From NCBI RefSeq assembly GCF_029227915.1, contig NC_079876.1:3846001-3910000 (forward strand): 64,000 bases of DNA, in the 5' to 3' direction. Under the pieces are notes generated by a model, which saw only the letters and a list, made by a program, of their open reading frames with translations, ran no database searches and was not told where the DNA came from. Of this stretch, positions 27,790 through 39,666 are shown piece by piece; positions within the stretch are counted from its first letter, which is position 1, and each line of letters starts with the position of its first letter. The translations under genes were made by a program, and so were the position numbers. This DNA comes from Hydractinia symbiolongicarpus (Eukaryota > Cnidaria > Hydrozoa > Anthoathecata > Hydractiniidae).

Positions 27790-28906
27790 GTAGTATTTGA
27801 AACTGTCTCTATTTCTTCATCGCGCGCTAACGGCTAGAATTCTTCCCACGGTTAAAAAGTGACTATTTTATCTTAATTTTCAAATATGGCGCTACCACAG
27901 GGACCAGTGTAATCGCTGAGTTGTGGGAATCTTGTCAAATTAAGAAGAATGTTATTTCTTGGAGTCCAATTGTCTTACTTTTTCATTTATAAGGTCACAG
28001 CCCAAAATCAGTTCAATTAAGTCCCACAGTGAATCGTTTCACTGTTAAAAGCGATGCAACCTAGTAATACAGGAAAGATATCACGAAATACATGTTGGTA
28101 CGAATATGTGACTCAACCGTTGTAACACAAACGGATTGATACTGTTAGAAAGTCAATGAAATGTATTTTTTGAAACTGTCTCTATTTCTTCAGTGCGGGA
28201 TAACGGCTAGGATTGGTCCCACAGTAAAAAATGACTTATTCATCTAAATTTTTAAGTGAAGCGCTACCACAGCGCCCAGTGTAATCGCTGAGTTCCGGCA
28301 ATCACGTCAAATTAAGAAGAATGTTTTTTCTTGGAGTCCAATTTTCTCACTTATAACATTTATAACGTCACAGTCCAAAATCAGTTCAATTTAGTCCCAC
28401 AGTCAATCGTTTCACTGTTAGAGCAATGCAACCTATAATATGAGAAAAATATCGCTAAATGCATGTTTGTACGAATATGTGACACAAACGTTGTAACTTA
28501 AATGCACTCATACTGTTAGAAAGTCATTGAAATGTAGTTCTTGAAGCTGTCAATATTTCTTCAGCGCGTCCTAACGGCTATGATCGGTCCCACAGTACAA
28601 AATGACTTATTTATATAAATTTTTAAATAAAGCGCTACCACAGCGGCCAGTGTAATCGCTGAGTTCCGGCAATCACGTCAAATTAAAAAGAATGTTATTT
28701 CTTGGAGTCCAATTGTCTCATTTACCAAATTTATCAGGTCACAGTCCAAAGTTAGTTCAATTAAGTCCCACAGCCAATCGTTTCATTGTTAAAAGCTATG
28801 CAACGTAATAATATCAGAAAAATATCGCTAAATACATGTTAGTACGAATATGTGACCCAACCGTTGTAACTCAAACGGACTGACACCATTAGAAAGTCAA
28901 TGAAAT
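27790..28906. repeat. 3-monomer unit, copy 2 (1,117 bp)
   Basis: Begins within a chimeric monomer: the 5' part to about 27,789 follows the GACACCATTAGAAAG type and the 3' part from GTAGTATTTG follows the ATCGATAG type. It ends about 28,909, where the sequence becomes GTAATTTTTG. Beyond it the array resumes a copy of 26,313 onward at an offset of 2,608 bp. Confidence 0.88.
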
Positions 28907-31138
28907 GTAATTTTTGAAACTGTCTCCATTTCTTCAGCGCACGCCAACGGCTAGGATTCGTCCCACGACTAAAAAATGATTTATTTATTTAAATTTTTAA
29001 ATGAAGCGCTACCACAGCGCCCAGTGTAATCGCTGAGTTCCGGCAATCATGTCAAATTAAGATGAATGTTTTTTCTTGGCGTCCAATTGTCTCATTTATC
29101 ACATTTATCAGGCCACAGTCCAAAGTTAGTTCTATTAAGTCCCACATACAATTGTTTCACTGTTAAGAGCGATGCAACCTAGTAATATCAGATAAATATC
29201 GCTAAATACATGTTGGTACGAATATGTGACCCAACCGTTGTAACTCAAACGGACTGACATCGATAGAAAGTCCGTGAAAAGTGGTACTTGAAACTGTCTC
29301 TATTTCTTCAGCGCGCGCTAACGGCTAGGATTCGTCCCACGGCTAAAAAGTTACTTTTTTATCTTAATTTTCAAATGAAGCGGTACCACAGGGACCAGTG
29401 TAATCGCTAAGTTGCGGCAATCATGTCAATTTCAGAAGAATGTTATTTCTTGGAGTCCAATTGTCTCACTTAAAACATTTATAACGTCACAGTCCTAAAT
29501 CAGTTCAATTTAGTTCCACAGTCAATCGTTTCACTGTTAGAGCAATGCAACCTATAATATGAGAAAAATATCGCTAAATGCATGTTTGTACGAATATGTG
29601 ACACAAAGGTTGTAACTTAGATGCACTCATACTGTTAGAAAGTCATTGAAATGTAGTTCTTGAAGCTGTCAATATTTCTTCAGCGCGTGCTAACGGCTAT
29701 GATTGGTCCCACAGTACAAAATGACTTATTTATAAAAATTTTTAAATAAAGCGCTACCACAGCGGCCAGTGTAATCGCTGAGTTCCGGCAATCACGTCAA
29801 ATTAAAAAGAATGTTATTTCTTGGAGTCCAATTGTCTCATTTACCAAATTTATCAGATCACAGTCCAAAGTTAGTTCAATTAACTCCCACAGCCAATCGT
29901 TTCATTGTTAAAAGCTATGCCACCTAATAATATCAGAAAAATATCGCTAAATACATGTTAGTACGAATATGTGACCCAACCGTTGTAACTCAAACGGACT
30001 GACACCGTTAGAAAGTCAATGAAATGTAATTTTTGAAACTTTCGCTATTTCTTCAGCGCGCGATAAAGGCTAGGATTGGTCACACGGTAAAGAATGATTT
30101 ATTCATCTAAATTTTTAAATGAAGCGCTACCACAGCGACCAGTGTAATCGCTGAGTTCCGGCAATCATGTCAAATTAAGAAGAATGTTATTTCTTGGAGT
30201 CCAATTGTCTCACTTATAACATTTATAACGTCACAGTCCAAAATCAGTTCAATTTAGTCCCACAGTCAATCGTTTCACTGTTAAAAGCAATGCAACCTAT
30301 TAATATGAGAAAAATATCGTTAAATGCATGTTTGTACGAATATGTGACACAAACGTTGTAACTCAAATGGACTGATACTCTTAGAAAGTCAATGAAATGT
30401 AGTTTTTGAAACTTTCGCTATTTCTTCAGCGCGAGATAACGGCTAGTATTGGTCACACGGTAAAGAATGATTTATTTATCTAAATTTTTAAATGAAGCGC
30501 TACCACACCGCCCAGTGTAATCGCTGAGTACCGGCAATCAAGTCAAATTAAGATGAATGTTATTTCTTGGAGTCCAATTGTCTCATTTATCACATTTATC
30601 AGGTCACAGTCCAAAGTTAGTTCAATTAAGTCCCACTTACAATTGTTTCCCTGTTAAAAGCGATGCAACCTAGTAATATCAGATAAATATCGCTAAATAC
30701 ATGTTGGTACGAATATGTGACCCAACCGTTGTAACTCAAACGGACTGACATCGATAGAAAGTCCGTGAAAAGTAGTATTTGAAACTGTCTCCATTTCTTC
30801 ATCGCGCGCTAACGGCTAGAATTCGTCCCACGGTTAAAAAGTGACTATTTTATCTTAATTTTCAAATATAGCGCTACCACAGGGACCAGTGTAATCGCTG
30901 AGTTGCGGCAATCATGTCAAATTAAGAAGAATGTTTTTTCTTGGAGTCCAATTGTCTTACTTTTTCATTTATAAGGTCACAGCCCAAAATCAGTTCAATT
31001 AAGTCCCACAGTGAATCGTTTCACTGTTAAAAGCGATGCAACCTAGTAATACCGGAAAGATATCACGAAATACATGTTGGTACGAATATGTGACTCAACC
31101 AATGTAACACAAACGGATTGATACTGTTAGAAAGTCAT
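28907..31138. repeat. Mosaic block of six monomers
   Basis: The first part, to about 29,280, is close to 26,313-26,670. The next monomers combine the TTAAAACATTTATAACG start with a TTAGAGC continuation (near 29,460-29,560), then an ACCAAATTTATCAG type, then the ATCGATAG and ACCGGAAAG types. Several monomers change subfamily internally, which suggests short conversion tracts. No gene is present. Confidence 0.8.
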
Positions 31139-33004
31139 TGAAATGTAGTTCTTGAAGCTGTCATTATTTCTTCAGCGCGTCCTAACGGCTATGATTGGTC
31201 CCACAGTACAAAATGACTTATTTATATAGATTTTTAAATAAAGCGCTACCACAGTGGCCAGTGTAATCGCTGAGTTCCGGCAATCACGTCAAATTAAAAA
31301 GAATGTTATTTCTTGGAGTCCAATTGTCTCATTTACCAAATTTATCAGGTCACAGTCCAAAGTTAGTTCAATTAAGTCTCACAGCTAATCGTTTCATTGT
31401 TAAAAGCTATGCAACCTAATAATATCAGAAAAATATCGCTAAATACATGTTAGTACGAATATGTGACCCAACCGTTGTAACTCAAACGGACTGACACCGT
31501 TAGAAAGTCAATGAAATGTAATTTTTGAAACTTTCGCTATTTCTTCAGCGCGCGATAACGGCTAGGATTGGTCACACGGTAAAGAATGATTTATTCATCT
31601 AAATTTTTAAATGAAGCGCTACCACAGCGACCAGTGTAATCGCTGAGTTCCGGAAATCATGTCAAATTAAGAAGAATGTTATTTCTTGGAGTCCAATTGT
31701 CTCACTTATAACATTTATAACGTCACAGTCCAAAATCAGTTCAATTTAGTCCCACAGTCAATCGTTTCACAGTTAAAAGCAATGCAACCTATTAATATGA
31801 GAAAAATATCGCTAAATGCATGTTTGTACGAATATGTGACACAAACGTTGTAACTCAAATGGACTGATACTCTTAGAAAGTCAATGAAATGTAGTTTTTG
31901 AAACTTTCGCTATTTCTTCAGCGCGCGATAACGGCTAGGATTGGTCACACGGTAAAGAATGATTTATTTATCTAAATTTTTAAATGAAGCTCTACCACAG
32001 CGCCCAGTGTAATCGCTGAGTTCCGGCAATCATGTCAAATTAAGATGAATGTTATTTCTTGGAGTCCAATTGTCTCATTTATCACATTTTATCAGGTCAC
32101 AGTCCAAAGTTAGTTTAATTAAGTCCCACATACAATTGTTTCACTGTTAAAAGCGATACAACCTAGTAATACCGGAAAGATATCACGAAATACATGTTGG
32201 TACGAATATGTGACTCAACCGTTGTAACACAAACGGATTGATACTGTTAGAAAGGCAATGAAATGTAGTTTTTGAAACTGTCTCTATTTCTTCAGTGCGG
32301 GATAACGGCTAGGATTGGTCCCACAGTAAAAAATGACTTATTCATCTAAATTTTTAAATGAAGCGCTACCACAGCGTCCAGTGTAATCACTGAGTTCCGG
32401 CAATCATGTCAAATTAAGAAGAATGTTATTTCTTGGGGTCCAATTTTCTCACTTATAACATTTATAACATCACAGTCCAAAATCAGTTCAATTTAGTCCC
32501 ACAGTCAATCGTTTCACTGTTAAAAGAAATGCAACCTATTAATATGAGTAAAATATCGCTAAATGCATGTTTGTACGAATATGTGACCCAACCGTTGTAA
32601 CTCACACGGACTGTAACCATTAGAAAGTCAATGAAATGTAGTTTTGGAAACTGTCGCTATTTCTTCAGCGCGTGATAACGGCTAGGATTGGTCCCACGGT
32701 AAAAAATGATTTATTTATCTAAATTTTTAAATGAAGCGCTACCACAGCGCCCAGTGTAATCGCTGAGTTCCGGCAAGCACACCAAATTAGGAAGAATGTT
32801 ATTTCTTGGAGTCCAATTGTCTCATTTATCACATTTATCAGGTGACAGTCCAAAGTTCCTTCAATTAAGTACCACATTCAATCGTTTCACTTTTAAAAGC
32901 GATGCAACCTAGTAATAACAGATAAATATCGCTAAATACATGTTGGTACGAATATGTGACCCAACCATTGCAACTCAAACGGACTGACACCGTTAGAAAG
33001 TCAA
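31139..33004. repeat. 5-monomer unit, copy 1 (1,866 bp)
   Basis: Matches 33,005 onward at an offset of 1,866 bp up to about 32,150, and then at 2,238 bp. About six substitutions are visible in the first kilobase (for example near 31,163, 31,379, 31,646, 31,770 and 32,114), so it is older than the 16- and 8-monomer duplications. Both copies share a one-base insertion, CACATTTTATCAGG near 32,083 and 33,950. Confidence 0.85.
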
Positions 33005-35242
33005 TGAAATGTAGTTCTTGAAGCTGTCAATATTTCTTCAGCGCGTCCTAACGGCTATGATTGGTCCCACAGTACAAAATGACTTATTTATATAAATTTT
33101 TAAATAAAGCGCTACCACAGTGGCCAGTGTAATCGCTGAGTTCCGGCAATCACGTCAAATTAAAAAGAATGTTATTTCTTGGAGTCCAATTGTCTCATTT
33201 ACCAAATTTATCAGGTCACAGTCCAAAGTTAGTTCAATTAAGTCCCACAGCCAATCGTTTCATTGTTAAAAGCTATGCAACCTAATAATATCAGAAAAAT
33301 ATCGCTAAATACATGTTAGTACGAATATGTGACCCAACCGTTGTAACTCAAACGGACTGACACCGTTAGAAAGTCAATGAAATGTAATTTTTGAAACTTT
33401 CGCTATTTCTTCAGCGCGCGATAACGGCTAGGATTGGTCACACGGTAAAGAATGATTTATTCATCTAAATTTTTAAATGAAGCGCTACCACAGCGACCAG
33501 TGTAATCGCTGAGTTCCGGCAATCATGTCAAATTAAGAAGAATGTTATTTCTTGGAGTCCAATTGTCTCACTTATAACATTTATAACGTCACAGTCCAAA
33601 ATCAGTTCAATTTAGTCCCACAGTCAATCGTTTCACTGTTAAAAGCAATGCAACCTATTAATATGAGAAAAATATCGCTAAATGCATGTTTGTACGAATA
33701 TGTGACACAAACGTTGTAACTCAAATGGACTGATACTCTTAGAAAGTCAATGAAATGTAGTTTTTGAAACTTTCGCTATTTCTTCAGCGCGCGATAACGG
33801 CTAGGATTGGTCACACGGTAAAGAATGATTTATTTATATAAATTTTTAAATGAAGCTCTACCACAGCGCCCAGTGTAATCGCTGAGTTCCGGCAATCATG
33901 TCAAATTAAGATGAATGTTATTTCTTGGAGTCCAATTGTCTCATTTATCACATTTTATCAGGTCACAGTCCAAAGTTAGTTCAATTAAGTCCCACATACA
34001 ATTGTTTCACTGTTAAAAGCTATGCAACCTAGTAATATCAGATAAATATCGCTAAATAAATTTTGGTACGAATATGTGAGCCAACCGTTGTAACTCAAAC
34101 GGACTGACATCGATAGAAAGTCCGTGAAAAGTAGTATTTGAAACTGTCTCTATTTCTTCAGCGCGCGCTAATGGCTAGGATTCGTCCCACGGTTAAAAAG
34201 TGACTTTTTATCTTAATTTTCAAATGTAGCGCTACCACAGGGACCAGTGTAATCGCTGAGTTGCGGGAATCATGTCAAATTAAGAAGAATGTTATTTCTT
34301 GGAGTTCAATTGTCTTACTTTTTCATTTATAAGGTCACAGCCCAAAGTCAGTTCAATTAAGTCCCACAGTCAATCGTTTCACTGTTAAAAGCGATACAAC
34401 CTAGTAATATCGGAAAGATATCACGAAATACATGTTGGTACGAATATGTGACTCAACCGTTATAACACAAACGGATTGATACTGTTATAAAGGCAATGAA
34501 ATGTAGTTTTTGAAACTGTCTCTATTTCTTCAGTGCGGGATAACGGCTAGGATTGGTCCCACAGTAAAAAATGACTTATTCATCTAAATTTTTAAATGAA
34601 GCGCTACCACAGCGTCCAGTGTAATCACTGAGTTCCGGCAATCATGTCAAATTAAGAAGAATGTTATTTCTTGGAGTCCAATTTTCTCACTTATAACATT
34701 TATAACATCACAGTCCAAAATCAGTTCAATTTAGTCCCACAGTCAATCGTTTCACTGTTAAAAGAAATGCAACCTATTAATATGAGTAAAATATCGCTAA
34801 ATGCATGTTTGTACGAATATGTGACTCAACCGTTGTAACTCACACGGACTGTAACCATTAGAAAGTCAATGAAATGTAGTTTTGGAAACTGTCGCTATTT
34901 CTTCAGCGCGTGATAACGGCTAGGATTGGTCCCACGGTAAAAAATGATTTATTTATCTAAATTTTTAAATGAAGCGCTACCACAGCGCCCAGTGTAATCG
35001 CTGAGTTCCGGCAAGCACACCAAATTAGGAAGAATGTTATTTCTTGGAGTCCAATTGTCTCATTTATCACATTTATCAGGTGACAGTCCAAAGTTCCTTC
35101 AATTAAGTACCACATCCAATCGTTTCACTTTTAAAAGCGATGCAACCTAGTAATAACAGATAAATATCGCTAAATACATGTTGGTACGAATATGTGACCC
35201 AACCATTGCAACTCAAACGGACTGACACCGTTAGAAAGTCAA
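33005..35242. repeat. 6-monomer unit: copy 2 of the preceding block plus one monomer (2,238 bp)
   Basis: Same order of monomers as 31,139-33,004, with one extra unit spliced in at about 34,021-34,393. It enters where AAAAGCTATGC replaces AAAAGCGATAC and leaves where AAAAGCGATACAACC resumes. The extra unit combines the ATCGATAG type with the TTACTTTTTCATTTATAAGG type. The copy ends near 35,242. Confidence 0.82.
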
Positions 35243-37989
35243 TGAAATGTAGTTTTTGAAACTGTCGCTATTCTTCAGCGCGCGATAACGGCTAGGATTG
35301 ATCCCACGGTAAAGAATGACTTATTTATCTAAATTTTTAAATGAAGCGCTATCACAGCGCCCAGTGTAATCGCTGAGTTCCGGCAAGCACATCAAATTGG
35401 GAAGAATGTTATTTCTTGGAGTCCAATTGTCTCATTTATCACATTTATCAGGTCACAGTCCAAAGTTCCTTCAATTAAGTACCACATTCAATCGTTTCAC
35501 TTTTAAAAGCGATGCAACCTAGTAATAACAGATAAATATCGCTAAATACATGTTGGTACGAATATGTGACCCAACCGTTGTTACTCAAACGGACTGACAT
35601 CGATAGAAAGTCCGTGAAAAGTAGTATTTGAAACTGTCTCTATTTCTTCAGCGCGCGCTAACGGCTAGGATTCGTCACACGGCTAAAACGTGACTTTTTT
35701 ATCTTAATTTTCAAATGAAGCGCTACCACAGGGACCTGTGTAATCGCTGAGTTCCGGCAAGAGCATCAAATTAGGAAGAATGTTATTTCTTGGAGTCCAA
35801 TTGTCTCATTTTTCACATTTATCAGGTCACAGTCCAAAGTTAGTTCAATTAAGTACCACATTCAATCGTTTCACTGTTAAAAGCAATGCAACGTAGTAAT
35901 AACAGATAAATATCGCTAAATACATGTTGGTACGAATATGTGACCCAACCATTGTTACTCAAACGGACTGGCACCGTTAGAAAGTCAATGAAATGTAGTT
36001 TTTGAAACTGTCGCTATTCCTCAGCGCGCGATAACGGCTAGGATTGGTCCCACGGTAAAGAATAACTTATTTATCTAAATTTTTAAATGAAGCGCTATCA
36101 CAGCGCCCAGTGTAATCGCTGAGTTCCGGCAAGCACATCAAATTAGGAAGAATGTTATTTCTTGGAGTCCAATTGTCTCATTTATCACATTTTTCAGGTC
36201 ACAGTCCAAAGTTCGTTCAATTAAGTACCACATTCAATCGTTTCACTTTTAAAAGCGATGCAACCTAGTAATAACAGATAAATATCGCTAAATACATGTT
36301 GGTACGAATATGTGACCCAACCGTTGTTACTCAAACGGACTGACATCGATAGAAAGTCCGTGAAAAGTAGTATTTGAAACTGTCTCTATTTCTTCAGCGC
36401 GCGCTAACGGCTAGGATTCGTCACACGGCTAAAACGTGACTTTTTTTATCTTAATTTTCAAATGAAGCGCTACCACAGGGACCTGTGTAATCGCTGAGTT
36501 GCGGCAATCATGTCAAATAAAGATGAATGTTGTTTCTTGGAGTTCAATTGTCTCATTTATCACATTTATCAGGTCACAGTCCAAAGTTAGTTTTATTAAG
36601 TCCCACATTCAATCGTTTCACTGTTAAAAGCGATGCAACCTAGTAATTACAGATAAATATCGCTAAATACATGTTGGTACGAATATGTTAACCAACCGTT
36701 GTAACTCAAATGGACTGACATCGATAAAAAGTCAGTGAAATGTAGTATTTGAAACTGTCGCTATTCCTTCAGCGCGCGATTACGGATAGGATTGGTCCCA
36801 CAGTAAAGAATGACTTATTTATCTAAATTTTTTAATAAAGCGCTACCACAGCGCCTGGTGTAATCGCTGAGTTGCGGCAATTATGTCAAATTAAGTAGAA
36901 TGTTATTTCTTGGAGTCCAATTGTCTCACTTTCACATTTATAAGGTCACAACCGAAAATCAGTTCAATTAAGTCCCACAGTCAATTGTTTCACTGTTAAA
37001 AGCGATGCAATCTAGTAATACCGGAAAGATATCACGAAATACATGTTGGTAAGAATATGTGACTCAACCGTTGTAGCTCAAACGGATTGACACTGTTAGA
37101 AAGTCAATGAAATGTACTTTTTGAAACTGTCTCTATTTCTTCATGGCGGGATAACGCCTGGGATTGGTCTTACAGCAAGAAATGACATATTTATCTAAGT
37201 TTTTAAATGAAGCGCTACCACAGCGCCCAGTGTATTCGCTGAGTTCCGGCAATCATGTCAAATTAAAAAGAATGTTATTTCTTAGAGTCCAATTGTCTCA
37301 TTTATAACATTTATAAGGTCACAGTCAAAAATCAGTTCAATTTAATCCCACAGTCAATCGTTTCACTGTTAAAAGCGATGCAACCTATTAATATGAGAAA
37401 ATTATCGCTAATTACATGTTGGTACGAATATGTGACTCATCCGTTGTAACTCAATCGGATTGATGCTGTTAGAAAGTCAATGAAATGTAGTTTTTGAAAC
37501 TGTCTCTATTTCTTCAGCGCGGGATAACGGCTAGGGTAGGTCCCACAGTAAAAAATGACTTACTTATTTATATTTTTAAATGAAGCGCTACCACAACGCC
37601 CAGTGTAATCACTGAGTTCCGGCAATCACGTCAAATTAAGAAGAATGTTACTTCTTGGAGTTCAATTGTCTTACTTATAAAATTTATCAGGTCACAGTCC
37701 AAAGTTAGTTCAATTAAGTCCCACAGTCAATCGTTTCATTGTTAAAAGCGATGCAATCTAGATGTATCAGAAAAATATCGCTAAATACATGTTGGTACGA
37801 ATATGTGACCCAACCGTTGCAACTCACACGGACTGTAGCCGTTAGAAAGTCAATGAAATGAAGTTTTTGAAACTGTCGCTATTTGTTCAGCGCGCGATAA
37901 CAGATAGGATTGGTCCCACAGTAAAGAATGACTTATTTATCTAAATTTTTAAATGAAGCGCTACCACAGCGGCCAGTGTAATCGCTGAG
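35243..37989. repeat. Block with CACATTCAATCG / TAATAACAG subfamily
   Basis: The first four monomers carry TACCACATTCAATCG and AGTAATAACAGATAAA, and a two-monomer rhythm is seen (35,40x and 36,14x are 746 bp apart). From about 36,540 the types change to units with ATTACAGATAAATATCGC, then ACTTTCACATTTATAAGG with GGTAAGAATATG, then TTAATATGAGAAAATTATCG. The last types continue through the right half of the window. No gene is present. Confidence 0.8.
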
Positions 37990-39666
37990 TTGCGGCAATC
38001 ATGTCAAATTAAAAAGAATGTTATTTCTTGGAGTCCAATTGTCTCACTTATAACATTTATAAGGTCACAGTCCAAAATCAGTTCAATTTAGTCCCACAGT
38101 CAGTCGTTTCACTGTTAAAGGCGATGCAACCTATTAATATGAGAAAATTATCGCAAATTACATGTTGGTACGAATATGTGACCGAACCGTTGTAACTCAA
38201 GCGGACTGACATCGATAAAAAGTCAGTGAAATATAGTATTTGAAACTGTCTCTATTTCTTTAGCACGCGCTAACGGCTAGGATTGGTCCCACAGTTAAAA
38301 ATGACTTTTTTATCTTAATTTTCAAATGAAGCGCTACCACAGCGCCCGGTGTAATCGCTGAGTTGCGGCAATCATGTCAAATTAAGAAGAAAGTTATTTC
38401 TTTGAGTCCAATTGTCTCACTTTCACATTTATAAGGTCACAGCCCAAAATCAGTTCAATTAAGTCCCACAGTCAATTGTTTTACTGTTAAAAGCGATGCA
38501 ACCTAGTAATACCGGAAAGATATCACTAAATACATGTTGGTAAGAATATGTGACTCAACCGTTGTAGCTCAAACGGATTGATACTGTTAGAAAGTCAATG
38601 AAATGTACTTTTTGAAACTGTGTCTATTTCTTCAGCGCGGGATAACGGCTAGGATTGGTCTTACAGTAAGAAATGACATATTTATCTAAATTTTTAATTG
38701 AACCGCTACCACAGCGGCCAGTGTAATCGCTGAGTTGCGGCAATCATGTCAAATTAAGAAGAATGTTATTTCTTGGAGTCCAATTGTCTCACTTATAACA
38801 TTTATAAGGTCACAGTCCAAAATCAGTTCAATTTAGTCCCACAGTCAGTCGTTTCACTGTTAAAGGCGATGCAACCTATTAATATGAGAAAATTATCGCA
38901 AATTACATGTTGGTACGAATATGTGACCGAACCGTTGTAACTCAAGCGGACTGACATCGATAAAAAGTCAGTGAAATATAGTATTTGAAACTGTCTTTAT
39001 TTCTTTAGCACGCGCTAACGGCTAGGATTGGTCCCACAGTTAAAAATGACTTTTTTATCTTAATTTTCAAATGAAGCGCTACCACAGCGCCCGGTGTAAT
39101 CGCTGAGTTGCGGCAATCATGTCAAATTAAGAAGAAAGTTATTTCTTTGAGTCCAATTGTCTCACTTTCACATTTATAAGGTCACAGCCCAAAATCAGTT
39201 CAATTAAGTCCCACAGTCAATTGTTTTACTGTTAAAAGCGATGCAACCTAGTAATACCGGAAAGATATCACTAAATACATGTTGGTAAGAATATGTGACT
39301 CAACCGTTGTAGCTCAAACGGATTGATACTGTTAGAAAGTCAATGAAATGTACTTTTTGAAACTGTGTCTATTTCTTCAGCGCGGGATAACGGCTAGGAT
39401 TGGTCTTACAGTAAGAAATGACATATTTATCTAAATTTTTAAATGAACCGCTACCACAGCGGCCAGTGTAATCGCTGAGTTGCGGCAATCATGTCAAATT
39501 AAGAAGAATGTTATTTCTTGGAGTCCAATTGTCTCACTTATAACATTTATAAGGTCACAGTCCAAAATCAGTTCAATTTAGTCCAACAGTCAGTCGTTTC
39601 ACTGTTAAAGGCAATGCAACCTATTAATATGAGAAAATTATCGCAAATCACATGTTGGTACGAATA
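37990..39666. repeat. Dimer (745 bp) repeat, two copies plus a partial third
   Basis: Two monomers are repeated at an offset of 745 bp: 37,990-38,734, 38,735-39,479, and a third copy that stops at about 39,666. One member has GAAAATTATCGCAAATTACATG and GGACTGACATCGATAAAAAG; the other has ACTTTCACATTTATAAGG and GGTAAGAATATG. In the third copy the sequence switches to GTGACCCAACC at about 39,670 and follows the 34.8 kb type. Confidence 0.85.
38703..38717. repeat. Dyad with both arms changed: CCGCT-ACCAC-AGCGG
   Basis: At the site where most monomers have GCGCT-ACCAC-AGCGC, this unit has C for G in the left arm and G for C in the right arm, so all five pairs are kept. The same double change is at 39,448-39,462 and 43,551-43,565. 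Related units elsewhere carry only the right-arm change (GCGCT with AGCGG, for example near 48,398), so an intermediate exists. The three copies probably descend from one event. Confidence 0.7.
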
